From positions 62,001 through 126,000 of the forward strand of contig NZ_RDRE01000004.1 of the NCBI RefSeq assembly GCF_003693265.1: a stretch of 64,000 nt of DNA. The letters are read 5' to 3'. The stretch comes from Corynebacterium gottingense (GTDB lineage: Bacteria > Actinomycetota > Actinomycetes > Mycobacteriales > Mycobacteriaceae). Of the stretch, positions 28,021-37,176 are shown piece after piece; positions within the stretch are counted from its first letter, which is position 1, and every line of letters begins with the position of its first letter. The translations under genes and the position numbers were made by a program. Under the pieces are notes generated by a model that worked only from the letters and a program-made list of their open reading frames with translations, did not search any database and had not been told where the DNA came from.

Positions 28021-29418
28021 ATGAGTTCCACAGCAACGTCCGCCGGAGCCTCGGGCAGCACCGGCGGCCAGACGAAAACGATCGTCATCACCGCGCTCGC
28101 ACTGTTTTCCATGTTTTTCGGTGCTGGCAACCTAATTTTCCCGCCGATGCTGGCGGTCTCGGCCGGCGACAACTTCTGGCCCGCCATTCTCGGCTTCCTG
28201 GGCACCGGCGCACTCCTGCCAGTGCTCGCGGTGATCGCGATCGCCATGTCCGGCGCGAACGTCCGCGACCTTGCGCAGCGCGCCGGTTCCGTCTTCGGCG
28301 TCGTCTTTCCGGTGCTCGCTTACCTGTCTATCGGCGCCTTCTACGCGCTGCCCCGCACCGGCGCCGTGTCCATGGAAACGGCGATCACGCCGCTGTTTGG
28401 GTGGGACGGGTTGTTCGCCTCCGCCGTCTTTAACGTGATCTTCTTCGGAGTCTCCCTGGCGCTGGCGTGGAACCCCACCCGCATTATGGAAACCCTGGGC
28501 AAATTCCTCGTGCCCGCCCTGGTGGTCCTGCTGATCATCATGATCTCCGTGTCCATTGTCAAGTGGGACGCGGAGCCTTCCGCCCCGAGTGAGACCTACG
28601 CAGACGGCCCGTTCACCTCCGGCCTGCTCGAGGGCTACCTCACCATGGACTCCATCGCCGCGTTGGCGTTCTCAATCGTGGTCATCTCCACGCTGCAGTT
28701 CAAGGGGTTCAAGGAGGGCAAGGAAATTGTCCGCGGCACGATCCTCGCCGGCGTTGGCGCGGGCATCATGCTGGGCGCCATCTACCTCGGCCTGGGCACT
28801 ATCGGCCGCGTCATCCCCAACCCCACCCAGTACGACAACGGCGCGGGCCTGCTTGCAGACGCTTCCAACCTGACCATGGGCATGGCGGGCCAGATCATCT
28901 TCGCGCTGATCGTCCTGCTCGCATGCTTGACCACGTCGGTCGGTCTGATCACCGCGACCGCCGAGTACTTCTCCTCGCAGTTCCCGGGCTCCTACAAGAT
29001 CTGGGCCGTCGTATTCACCGTCACGTCGATGGTCATCGCAACGCAGGGCCTCGACTTCGTCATGACGATTGCGGCCCCGGTCATCGGCTTCCTGTACCCG
29101 CCCGCCATCTCCCTGATCTTGGTAACGCTGGTCGAGCCGGCGTTTGCCAAGCGCACCCGTTTTACCTGGGCGTTCTTCCTGCCCATCTGGGTCGCTGTGA
29201 TCTACTCGGCGATCGAGACCTGCATTTCCCAGGGGTGGGGCGCGGACGCGCTCACGCCGCTGGTGTCCTGGCTGCCGCTGCACGCCGAGGGACTGGGGTG
29301 GATCGTCCCGGTTGTCATCGCCTTCCTCATCGGCCTGGCCATCGACTGGGCACACCCCAAGACGCCGATGGCGGTGGGCACCAACGAGACCGTCGACGGT
29401 GACGTAGTCACCGCGTAG
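28021..29418 (+). CDS. brnQ: branched-chain amino acid:cation symporter BrnQ
   Basis: BrnQ imports Leu, Ile and Val with Na+ or H+ (LIVCS family). The 465-residue protein shows about 12 hydrophobic segments and the family signature FSMFFGAGNLIFPP near the N-terminus. AAGGAGGG lies 5 nt before the ATG at 28021, fixing the start; upstream in-frame ATG codons lack such a site. The gene is followed after 9 bp by the luciferase-like gene, the same pair that I recall next to aecD in C. glutamicum. Confidence 0.93.
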   Translation: MSSTATSAGASGSTGGQTKTIVITALALFSMFFGAGNLIFPPMLAVSAGDNFWPAILGFLGTGALLPVLAVIAIAMSGANVRDLAQRAGSVFGVVFPVLAYLSIGAFYALPRTGAVSMETAITPLFGWDGLFASAVFNVIFFGVSLALAWNPTRIMETLGKFLVPALVVLLIIMISVSIVKWDAEPSAPSETYADGPFTSGLLEGYLTMDSIAALAFSIVVISTLQFKGFKEGKEIVRGTILAGVGAGIMLGAIYLGLGTIGRVIPNPTQYDNGAGLLADASNLTMGMAGQIIFALIVLLACLTTSVGLITATAEYFSSQFPGSYKIWAVVFTVTSMVIATQGLDFVMTIAAPVIGFLYPPAISLILVTLVEPAFAKRTRFTWAFFLPIWVAVIYSAIETCISQGWGADALTPLVSWLPLHAEGLGWIVPVVIAFLIGLAIDWAHPKTPMAVGTNETVDGDVVTA

Positions 29419-29427
29419 TGTGGGGGC

Positions 29428-30420
29428 ATGAATACGCGTGCCCCACTGTCACTCATTGATTTTTGCACCCGCTACCCCGACGAATCCGTCGGCGAGGCCA
29501 TGGAGCGCTCCGTAGCCTTCGCCCAGCACGCGGAGTCGTTGGGGTATTCGCGTATCTGGTACTCCGAGCACCACAACATGAGCTCGATTGTCTCCTCCAC
29601 GCCCGCGGTGCTCATCGCCCACATCGGCGCCAAGACTGAGCGCATCCGCCTGGGCTCCGGCGGCGTGATGCTGCCCAACCACTCCCCCTACGTCATCGCC
29701 GAGCAGTTCGGCATGCTCGAGGAGCTCTACCCCGGCCGCATTGATCTGGGCTTGGGCCGCGCCCCCGGCACCGACCAGCAAACACTGGGCCGTGCGTTGC
29801 GACGCGACCCCCGCGCCGCCGAAAATTTCCCGCAGGATGTCCTCGAGCTCCAGGCATGGCTGTCCAACGAGTCGCCGCTCCCGGGCGTAACCGCCGTCCC
29901 CGGCTTCAACACCAACGTGCCGCTGATCATCCTCGGCTCGTCCATGTTCGGCGCGTCCCTGGCCGCCAAGCTGGGCCTGCCCTACGCGTTCGCGTCCCAC
30001 TTCGCGCCGCAACACCTGGAGCAGGCCACCGCCTACTACCGCGAAAACTACGAACCCTCCGAGCGCTACCCCGAGCCGTACTGTGTGGCCGCTGTCAACG
30101 TCACCGCCGCGGAAACCGAGGAGGACGCGGAGCGGCAGACCGGGCTGGTGCACCGCAACCGCGTGCGCGCGATGTTGGGCCGGAGGGGCCAGGTGCTTGA
30201 CGACGCCCAACTGGACGCCGTCGTCAACTCCTACCAGGGCCGGCAGATCATTGACATGCTGCGGTACACCGCACAGGGCACCGGCGAGCAAGTCGTCGAG
30301 TACCTCGACTGGTTTGCACAGCACACGGGCGCGGACGAGCTCATGATTTCGCTGCAGGCACCCAGCCACGAGGAAGTACTCGCCTCCATGGACATCCTCG
30401 CAAGCCACTGGAAACATTAA
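29428..30420 (+). CDS. luciferase-like FMN-dependent monooxygenase
   Basis: This 330-residue TIM-barrel flavin monooxygenase belongs to the bacterial luciferase superfamily, alkanal-monooxygenase-like subgroup. Typical segments are YSEHHNMSSIVSSTPAVLIAHIGAKTERIRLGSGGVMLPNHSPYVIAEQFG in pieces, and the FMN-phosphate region with GLGRAPGTD. Substrate unknown; relatives oxidise small aldehydes or sulfur compounds. TAGTGT, which contains the brnQ stop, ends 6 nt before the ATG, so it may have its own leaderless promoter besides read-through from brnQ. Confidence 0.85.
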   Translation: MNTRAPLSLIDFCTRYPDESVGEAMERSVAFAQHAESLGYSRIWYSEHHNMSSIVSSTPAVLIAHIGAKTERIRLGSGGVMLPNHSPYVIAEQFGMLEELYPGRIDLGLGRAPGTDQQTLGRALRRDPRAAENFPQDVLELQAWLSNESPLPGVTAVPGFNTNVPLIILGSSMFGASLAAKLGLPYAFASHFAPQHLEQATAYYRENYEPSERYPEPYCVAAVNVTAAETEEDAERQTGLVHRNRVRAMLGRRGQVLDDAQLDAVVNSYQGRQIIDMLRYTAQGTGEQVVEYLDWFAQHTGADELMISLQAPSHEEVLASMDILASHWKH

Positions 30421-30505
30421 TTCGCCGATGCGTGAACACTCAGGATCCTGGTATAGGGTCTAGCCGAGTTCATACTTTTAGGCGCGCTATAGCTGGGAGA
30501 GTGTC

Positions 30506-31267
30506 ATGTCCGTTTCGCCGCTTCGCCCCCCGCAACAACACGAGGAAATCGCGGCGCATCTGCGCGATGAAATCTTCACGGGCCGGATCCCCGCGGGCGA
30601 ACCACTCCCCTCTGAGGCGGACCTGTGCGAGCAGTTCAATTCGTCCCGCGGCCCCGTCCGTCAGGCGATGGCCACCCTGCGTGCCGAGGGACTCATCTCC
30701 TCCGGCCGCGGCCGGCGCTCGCTCGTGCTCTCCAACATCCGCACCGAGTCGTTCGAAGAGATCCTGTCCAACACGGCCTGGATTGTGAACCTGGGGAAGG
30801 CCCCCGGCCAGGTCCTGGAGCACTACGGCCTCGCCCCGCTGCCCGAGCACGCGGCGGACGTGCTGCGCGTCCCCGGCGGCGACGAGGCGGTGACCGTGCA
30901 GCGCACCCGCACCGCCGACGGTGCCCCGCTGGTGATCGAGTCTCTCTACTTCCACCCCAGTGTGACCAACGCCCTTGACGGGGTTGATCCGGAGCACGAT
31001 TCCATTCACCGCCGCCTCGTGAGTAGTGGGATCGACTTCAACAACCTGTCCCGCGCGCTGACGGTCCACGCCGCGACCGACAACGAGGCGGACGCGCTCG
31101 ACATCGCCCCAGGTACACCGGTGATTCAGGTGGAGATGCGCGTCTTCGACCACTCAGGCAGGCCCGTCGAGCTCGCGGTGCAAACCTACCGCGCCGACAT
31201 GATCACCATCGGGCTGAACAATGTGCGGGGGCACTCGTCCCCCCTGTGGTTTGAAATCGATTCGTAG
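30506..31267 (+). CDS. GntR-family (HutC/UTRA) transcriptional regulator
   Basis: This 253-residue regulator has an N-terminal winged helix (IAAHLRDEIFTGRIPAGEPLPSEADLCEQFNSSRGPVRQAM) and a C-terminal UTRA effector domain (about residues 90-250). UTRA domains bind small molecules such as sugar phosphates or amino acids. GGGAG lies 7 nt before the ATG. The upstream 85 bp contain GGTATAG and the palindrome GCTATAGC (30486-30493), either of which could be its operator. The neighbouring ABC importer-ribokinase operon is the likely target, with a sugar phosphate as a reasonable guess for the ligand. Confidence 0.88.
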   Translation: MSVSPLRPPQQHEEIAAHLRDEIFTGRIPAGEPLPSEADLCEQFNSSRGPVRQAMATLRAEGLISSGRGRRSLVLSNIRTESFEEILSNTAWIVNLGKAPGQVLEHYGLAPLPEHAADVLRVPGGDEAVTVQRTRTADGAPLVIESLYFHPSVTNALDGVDPEHDSIHRRLVSSGIDFNNLSRALTVHAATDNEADALDIAPGTPVIQVEMRVFDHSGRPVELAVQTYRADMITIGLNNVRGHSSPLWFEIDS

Positions 31268-31297
31268 TCGCCGCGTGGACCCCGTTACACTCTGCCC

Positions 31298-32773
31298 ATG
31301 GCTTCCACAGCTGGTTCCCACCTTCCCCGGCTCGCCGGGGCGCTTGCCGCGTCCTGCGCGCTACTGACCACCGCAGCGTGCGGCAGCGGAGGAGACACGG
31401 ACGCGGCCCCCGAGCATGCCCGCGGAGAAGTCGTCGTCGCCACGCAAGCGGCACCCGCCAGCCTGGATTTCACCACCACCGGCGGCGCGGCCGTCCCCCA
31501 GGCGATGATGGGCAACGTCTACGAAACCCTGGTCCGGATCGACGAATCGGGTAAACCGCAGCCGTTCCTCGCCACCAGCTGGGAGGAAAGCACCGACGGC
31601 ACCGAATACACCTTCCACCTGCGCGACGACGTCGCATTTGCCGACGGCACCCCCTTCGACGCCGACACCGCCGCGTTTTCCATCAACTACGTCAAAGACC
31701 AGTGGACGAACGGCCTGAAGAGCCAGATGGCGCCGGTGCGGGAAGCGGTGAGCGTCGATAAGCACACGCTCCGCGTCACGCTCGACTCCCCGAGCCCGGA
31801 CTGGTTATGGTCCATGGGCACGCTGACCGGCGCGATGATGGCGCCGGCGAGCGTGGACCGGCTCGCCACGGATCCGCTCGGGACCGGCCCATACGTAGTG
31901 GACAACTTCCGCGTCGGCGAAGCCATCGAATTCAGTGCGCGCGAGGACTACTGGGGCGAGCCCGCCGAGCACGACGCCAAAATCCGCTACTTCGACGATT
32001 CGATTGCCGCTGTCAACGCGCTGCGCACTGGCGACGCCGACGTGGTGTGGGCGATGCAGGCACCGCAGCTCATCGACGCGCTCCCCGACGACATCACGGT
32101 GGACATCGGCACCACCAACGGCGAGGTCCTATTTTCCATGAATAATAATCGCGCTCCGTTTGATGACCCCGACGTCCGCCGCGCTGCTGCCTTTGCCATC
32201 GACCGCGCGGCGGTGAATAGCGTCGTGTACAACGGACTCGCCACCGACACCGGCGGCGCACCCGTGCCGCCGACCGACCCCTGGTATACGGGCGAGAATT
32301 ACTACCCCTACGATCCGGAACGCGCGCGAGAGCTTCTCGGCGGGCGCGCTCCGGAAATCACCATCACCGTGCCGAACCTGCCGTACGCGCAAACGGCCAG
32401 CGAACTTATCTACTCCCAGCTCACCGACGTCGGATTCCGCGTTCACCTTGAAACGGTCGAGTTCCCCGCGGTCTGGCTCGCAGACGTGCTCAAGGGGCAC
32501 GACTACCAGGCGTCCTTGGTCGCGCACGTGGAACCGCGTGACCTGGGTGTGCTGTTTGGCGACCCCGACTATTACCTCGGCTACGACTCCGAAGCAGCAC
32601 GCGCCGCGCTCGGCAGCGGCGACCGCGTGCACGCCGTGGACACGATCATGGCGGACGCCGGCGCGCTCACCCTGGTCAACGCCCCAAACGTCGTCCTCTA
32701 CGCCCCGGGCGTGCACGGCCTGAACCCCAACGTCGTCACCGACTCGCTACCGTTAAAGGAGGTAGAACGGTGA
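31298..32773 (+). CDS. ABC importer substrate-binding lipoprotein (family 5, peptide/nickel type)
   Basis: This 491-residue protein has a lipoprotein signal ending in the lipobox TAAC (about residue 27), then a family 5 extracellular solute-binding domain with FLATSWEESTDGTEYTFHLRDDVAFADGTPF. Family 5 proteins bind oligopeptides, nickel chelates or opines; the ligand is not predictable here. TACACT (31286-31291) ends 6 nt before the ATG, so the operon probably starts with a leaderless message. The last codons overlap the permease gene by 4 nt. The operon continues through two permeases, a double ATPase and a carbohydrate kinase. Confidence 0.88.
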   Translation: MASTAGSHLPRLAGALAASCALLTTAACGSGGDTDAAPEHARGEVVVATQAAPASLDFTTTGGAAVPQAMMGNVYETLVRIDESGKPQPFLATSWEESTDGTEYTFHLRDDVAFADGTPFDADTAAFSINYVKDQWTNGLKSQMAPVREAVSVDKHTLRVTLDSPSPDWLWSMGTLTGAMMAPASVDRLATDPLGTGPYVVDNFRVGEAIEFSAREDYWGEPAEHDAKIRYFDDSIAAVNALRTGDADVVWAMQAPQLIDALPDDITVDIGTTNGEVLFSMNNNRAPFDDPDVRRAAAFAIDRAAVNSVVYNGLATDTGGAPVPPTDPWYTGENYYPYDPERARELLGGRAPEITITVPNLPYAQTASELIYSQLTDVGFRVHLETVEFPAVWLADVLKGHDYQASLVAHVEPRDLGVLFGDPDYYLGYDSEAARAALGSGDRVHAVDTIMADAGALTLVNAPNVVLYAPGVHGLNPNVVTDSLPLKEVER

Positions 32774-33780
32774 GCAAGCTCCTTTCGCGCGAGCACCGTG
32801 CGGACAGCACCGTCAGAGCCAGGGGTGGTGCCTCCGCGTTCGCGGCGCGCCTCGGCCGCGCGCTCCTGCGCTTTGTCCTATTACTCCTCGCCGCGAGCGT
32901 CATCATCTTCGTGTTGCTCCGCGCCGTCCCCGGCGACCCGGCGCGCGTCGCCCTCGGCGTGAGCGCAACCGACGAGGCGGTCGCGGAGCTCTCCCACCGG
33001 CTGGGCACCGACCGTCCGCTCGTGGTCCAGTACCTGGACTGGGTAGGTGGGATGCTCACCGGAAACTTCGGCATCTCCATGGCCAGCGGCACTGAGCTCG
33101 CCCCCGTCGTGGCGGAGCGCGCAGGCGCGTCGCTCACGCTGACCGTCATCGCGATGGTGTGCTCGCTGGCCATCGCGGTGCCGGCGGGCACCTACCTGGC
33201 GCGCCGCCGCGGCCACGCCGACGCCGCGCTCATCAACGCGCTGACCCAGGTCGGCATCGTGGTCCCCTCATTCCTGGTGGGCATCCTCGCCGTCGCGGGC
33301 TTCTCCGTCCGACTGGGTTGGCTTCCCGCGAACGGGTGGGGCACGCCGTCGCACATCGTGCTGCCGGTGTTCGCGCTGACGTTGGTGCAGGCATCGATCC
33401 TCACCCGCTACGTGCGCGCTGCGATTTCGGAGGAGCTCACGAAAGACTATATGCGCACGGCGAGGGCGAGCGGGGCGTCGGTAAGCACTGCCCTGGCGCG
33501 CCACGCGCTGCGCAACGCCGCGCTGCCGGTACTGACGGTGACGGGCGTGCAACTGTCCACCCTCATCGTTGGCGCTGTGGTGATTGAGCGCGTGTTTGCG
33601 GTGCCTGGCCTCGGGAGCATGCTTATCGACGCCGTGTCGACCCGCGATCTCACCGCGGTCCAAACGGTGATGATGTGCATCGTCGCGTTTACGCTCGCGG
33701 TCAACCTCGCGGTGGACGTCAGCTACGCCGCGATCGATCCGCGAACGAGACAAGCTGGGCGGCCGGGGAGGTTCGCATAA
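32770..33780 (+). CDS. ABC importer permease, DppB/OppB type
   Basis: This 336-residue inner-membrane protein has one N-terminal helix, a periplasmic loop containing LGVSATDEAVAELSHRLGTDRPLVVQYLDWV, and five further helices. The EAA coupling loop is at MRTARASGASVSTALARHALRNAALPV. It starts with GTG inside the end of the substrate-binding gene; AAAGGAGG lies 6 nt upstream. It pairs with the next permease to form the transport channel. Confidence 0.88.
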   Translation: MSKLLSREHRADSTVRARGGASAFAARLGRALLRFVLLLLAASVIIFVLLRAVPGDPARVALGVSATDEAVAELSHRLGTDRPLVVQYLDWVGGMLTGNFGISMASGTELAPVVAERAGASLTLTVIAMVCSLAIAVPAGTYLARRRGHADAALINALTQVGIVVPSFLVGILAVAGFSVRLGWLPANGWGTPSHIVLPVFALTLVQASILTRYVRAAISEELTKDYMRTARASGASVSTALARHALRNAALPVLTVTGVQLSTLIVGAVVIERVFAVPGLGSMLIDAVSTRDLTAVQTVMMCIVAFTLAVNLAVDVSYAAIDPRTRQAGRPGRFA

Positions 33781-34595
33781 TGGTGACAACGCGTAAACGC
33801 TTCGGAGCGGGGCGCACCTTCGGGCTCGTGCTCGTCGCGGTGGCAGTGCTCGCCGCGCTGCTCTCCCTGGTATGGACTCCGTACGACCCGCTACACGCCG
33901 ACCCTGCCGCTCGCCTGGTCGGCTCCAGCTGGCAGCACTGGATGGGGACCGACGAGCTCGGCCGCGACATTCTGTCTCGCATCATGGACGGCGCACGCCT
34001 CACGCTTGCGGTCTCGCTTGCCGCCGTCGCCGGTTCCGCCCTGGTCGGTGTTCCACTGGGCGTCCTCGCCGGAATGCGTGGCGCAGCAGGCCGCGGCGGC
34101 GGCGTGGTCATGGCGGGCGCGGACCTGCTGCTGGCGTTCCCCGCGCTGCTGCTGGCCATCGTCTTTACCGCCGTGTTCGGTGCGTCGATGTGGGTGGTCA
34201 TCCTCGCTGTCGGCATTGCCGGCGTGCCCGGATTCATCCGCGTCGCCAGGGTCGGCACTATGCAGATCATGCACCAGGATTACGTGCTCGCCGCACGCAT
34301 CTCTGGCGTTGCTGGGTGGCGCATCGCGCTGCGGCACGTCCTCCCCAACATCGCACCCATTATTACGGTGCAGCTGTCAGTTGCGTTCGCGCTCGCAATC
34401 CTCGCGGAGGCGGGGCTCTCCTTCCTCGGCCTGGGTACCCCGGCGCCGTACGCGTCGTGGGGGCGCATGCTGCAGGCGTCGCAGCCGTTCTTGGCCACGT
34501 CCCCGCACCTAGCGCTGTGGCCCGGGTTGGCCATCGCGCTGACCGTGCTCGGGTTTAACCTGCTCGGCACCGGAACCGAACGGAGGGCACAGTGA
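33780..34595 (+). CDS. ABC importer permease, DppC/OppC type
   Basis: This 271-residue permease begins at an ATG that shares one base with the previous stop (TAATG). The DppC signature HWMGTDELGRDILSRIMDGARLTL and the coupling loop VLAARISGVAGWRIALRHVLPNIAP are clear. Six membrane helices are expected. A longer frame starting at 33675 lies inside the upstream permease and is rejected. GTGA overlaps the start of the ATPase gene. Confidence 0.88.
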   Translation: MVTTRKRFGAGRTFGLVLVAVAVLAALLSLVWTPYDPLHADPAARLVGSSWQHWMGTDELGRDILSRIMDGARLTLAVSLAAVAGSALVGVPLGVLAGMRGAAGRGGGVVMAGADLLLAFPALLLAIVFTAVFGASMWVVILAVGIAGVPGFIRVARVGTMQIMHQDYVLAARISGVAGWRIALRHVLPNIAPIITVQLSVAFALAILAEAGLSFLGLGTPAPYASWGRMLQASQPFLATSPHLALWPGLAIALTVLGFNLLGTGTERRAQ

Positions 34596-36034
34596 TTTTG
34601 GCGAATAGCACCGCAGACGGCTCGTCGGCACCGTTCATCACCGTCGACGGGCTGACCATCCCCGGCGTCCTCGACCACGTCAGTTTTACCCTCGAACGCG
34701 GCGAGCGGGTCGGCATCATTGGTGAATCCGGCTCGGGCAAGTCGCTCACCGCCTTGTCCATCATGGGACTCGCCGACCAGCCTGGACTTCCGCCGGCCTC
34801 AGGCTCGGTCACCGTCGACGGCATCGAGATGGTGGGGACCCGCGACAGGACCCGCCGAAAGGTACGCGGGCAACGCGTCGCCATGGTGTTCCAAGAACCG
34901 ATGACGGCGCTGGATCCCCTGACCAGGATTGGGCGGCTCGTCCCCCGCGACCTGTTGCGCCAGGTCGGCGTGGATCGCCCGGACGCGTACCCACACCAGT
35001 TGTCGGGCGGACAGCGCCAGCGCGTCCTCATTGCGCTCGCCCTCTCGCAGGACCCCGACGTGCTCATCTGCGACGAGCCGACCACCGCGCTCGATGCAAC
35101 GACGCAAACGGAGGTCCTCGACCTCATCGACTCGCTCGTCACCGAGCGAGGCATGGGGCTGCTGTTCATCTCCCACGACCTCGCGGTCGTGCACCATATG
35201 ACTGACCGCACCCTTGTCTTCCACCGCGGGCGCATCGAGGAATCCGACGGGGAGTACGCCCGGTCGCTCGCACGCGCCGCGCAGCCGGGCCCGCCCGCGG
35301 CAGATCCGCATACGCACGACCGTGAGCTGCGCCAACCCGTGGTCGAGCTTGCCGACGTCACACTGACCCGCGGGGCAACGCGGGCACTCGACCGTGTCAG
35401 CCTCACCGTGCGTGAGGGCGACCGCGTGGCCATCGTCGGCGGGTCCGGCTCCGGCAAGACCACGCTCCTGCACGTCATCGCGGGGCTTTTGGCCCCGGAT
35501 TCCGGTGAGGTGAGTGTTTCCAAGCGATTGCACATGGTGTTCCAGGACCCGTACTCGTCGCTGGACCCCCGCATGCGCGTGCGCGATTCCATCCGCGAGG
35601 CCGGCGTCGACGCCGAGCGCGCCGACGCGATGCTTGACGCCGTCGAGCTCGGTGGGACGGGATCGCGACTGCCGAGCGAGTTTTCCGGCGGGCAGCGCCA
35701 GCGCATCTCGATCGCCCGCGCCGCAGCGCCGCGCCCCGGGCTCTTGCTTGCCGACGAGCCCGTCTCCGCCCTCGACGCATCCGTGCAGCACCAGGTGCTC
35801 GACCTGCTTCGCTCCACCGTCGGCGACGGCACGCTCATCTTTGTCACCCACGACTTACAGGTTGCCCGCGAGCTGTGCCCACGGCTGGCGGTCATGCACC
35901 GCGGGCGCATCGTCGAGCACGGAGCGACCGAAAAAATCTGGGCCGACCCGCAGCACGAGTACACCCACCAGCTCCTCGACGCGATCATCCCCTACGAGAC
36001 CCCGACCGATCTTCCGTACGATGAGGACCTATGA
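34592..36034 (+). CDS. double ABC ATPase (fused DppD-DppF type)
   Basis: One 480-residue chain carries two nucleotide-binding domains. NBD1 (to about residue 225) has GESGSGKS, LSGGQRQR and DVLICDEPTTALD. NBD2 (from about 250) has GGSGSGKTT, FSGGQRQR and LLLADEPVSALD. Such fusions replace the separate DppD and DppF subunits of peptide/nickel importers. The GTG start overlaps the upstream permease by 4 nt, with GGAGGG in front. The end overlaps the kinase gene by 4 nt, so the whole operon is tightly coupled. Confidence 0.9.
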   Translation: MILANSTADGSSAPFITVDGLTIPGVLDHVSFTLERGERVGIIGESGSGKSLTALSIMGLADQPGLPPASGSVTVDGIEMVGTRDRTRRKVRGQRVAMVFQEPMTALDPLTRIGRLVPRDLLRQVGVDRPDAYPHQLSGGQRQRVLIALALSQDPDVLICDEPTTALDATTQTEVLDLIDSLVTERGMGLLFISHDLAVVHHMTDRTLVFHRGRIEESDGEYARSLARAAQPGPPAADPHTHDRELRQPVVELADVTLTRGATRALDRVSLTVREGDRVAIVGGSGSGKTTLLHVIAGLLAPDSGEVSVSKRLHMVFQDPYSSLDPRMRVRDSIREAGVDAERADAMLDAVELGGTGSRLPSEFSGGQRQRISIARAAAPRPGLLLADEPVSALDASVQHQVLDLLRSTVGDGTLIFVTHDLQVARELCPRLAVMHRGRIVEHGATEKIWADPQHEYTHQLLDAIIPYETPTDLPYDEDL

Positions 36035-36996
36035 GCCAACACAGCGCACCCCGTCCCGCCGCAACGAGCAACACAGCGAACACCACAGCCACAGCCGACA
36101 TTGTTGTCGTCGGCTCCGTCAACGCTGACCTGACCGTGAACGTGCCGCGGCACCCCGAGCCCGGAGAGACGCTGCTGGGCAGTGGCGGTGGCATCACCGC
36201 CGGTGGCAAGGGCGCGAACCAGGCGTGCGCGGCAGCCAAGCTTGGCGGGCGCGTGGCGCTCGTCGGCGCCGTCGGACGCGACGCGAACGCCACGCCAGCG
36301 ACCGCGCTCATGCGCGAAGCTGGAGTGAACCTCGACCACCTCGAGGACGTCGACGACGTCACCGGGCTCGCCGTGATTACCGTCGCCGCCGACGGCGAAA
36401 ACACCGTCCTGGTCATCCCCGGCGCAAACGCTTTGGTCGACGCAACGTTCGTGCGCGCGCACCGTGCCCCCATCGAACAGGCGCCGCTGGTCTTGTTGCA
36501 GGGCGAAATTCCGGCGGACGGGTTCGCCGAGGCCGTCAAGCTGGCTCACGGGCGGGTGGTGATTAACCTTGCGCCCGTTGTCGACGTACCGCGCGACGCG
36601 CTGCTCACGGCCGATCCGCTGCTCGCCAACGAACACGAGGCCGGCCTGATCCTGGCGCAGCTTGGCCTCGACGGCTCGGGAACCCCGCCCGAACTGGCGC
36701 AGCGCTTGCTCGACGCGGGGGTTGCGTCGGTCGTCCTCACGCTTGGTGCGGCGGGCGCGCTCGTCGCCGATGCTGACGGCCTGCGCGACATCGCGAGCCC
36801 GCGCGTGACGGCGGTAGATACTGTCGGTGCCGGGGACTCGTTCGCTGGCGCCCTGTGCTTCCGGCTCGTCGCCGGCGACTCGCTGGATGACGCGGCCGCC
36901 TACGCGGCGCGCGTCGGCGCGTTTTCGGTCCAGCGCCCAGGCGCCCAGCCGTCGTACCCAAACTCCGGTGACGAGCTGCCGGGGGCTGCGCGCTAG
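36031..36996 (+). CDS. ribokinase-family carbohydrate kinase (RbsK-like)
   Basis: This 321-residue PfkB-family kinase shows the N-terminal GGGITAGGKGANQACAAAKLGG signature of ribokinases and the C-terminal DTVGAGDSFAGAL motif with the catalytic Asp. It probably phosphorylates ribose or a related pentose/nucleoside sugar. Its start overlaps the importer ATPase by 4 nt, placing a sugar kinase inside an operon otherwise typed as peptide or nickel transport. I recall a ribokinase next to a dipeptide-type importer in C. glutamicum too, so the link may be conserved and hints that the importer carries a ribose-containing solute. Confidence 0.88.
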   Translation: MSQHSAPRPAATSNTANTTATADIVVVGSVNADLTVNVPRHPEPGETLLGSGGGITAGGKGANQACAAAKLGGRVALVGAVGRDANATPATALMREAGVNLDHLEDVDDVTGLAVITVAADGENTVLVIPGANALVDATFVRAHRAPIEQAPLVLLQGEIPADGFAEAVKLAHGRVVINLAPVVDVPRDALLTADPLLANEHEAGLILAQLGLDGSGTPPELAQRLLDAGVASVVLTLGAAGALVADADGLRDIASPRVTAVDTVGAGDSFAGALCFRLVAGDSLDDAAAYAARVGAFSVQRPGAQPSYPNSGDELPGAAR

Positions 36997-37130
36997 TCGC
37001 GGATGCGGGGCACCAGAGACCAACTCAGCAGGTGCTCCTCAACTCGCTCAAACACGGCCGTGAGGTCCTCAAATTCGTGCGCCTCGGCGGGACTCAACTG
37101 CACTTGCTCGCGGGGAACCGGTCGTTGCAT
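36993..37130 (-). CDS. 45-residue acidic hypothetical protein
   Basis: A short frame encodes MQRPVPREQVQLSPAEAHEF and a helical acidic remainder ending VPRIRD. The evidence that it is a gene is the near-consensus -10 TATGAT on the minus strand (37142-37137) exactly 6 nt before the ATG, as at other leaderless genes here. Its stop overlaps the kinase stop by 4 bp on the other strand. No function can be assigned. Confidence 0.5.
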   Translation of the reverse strand: MQRPVPREQVQLSPAEAHEFEDLTAVFERVEEHLLSWSLVPRIRD

Positions 37131-37176
37131 GCCCCGATCATAGCCCGCGCGCAACCGCGCGTGCACCCTACACGCA

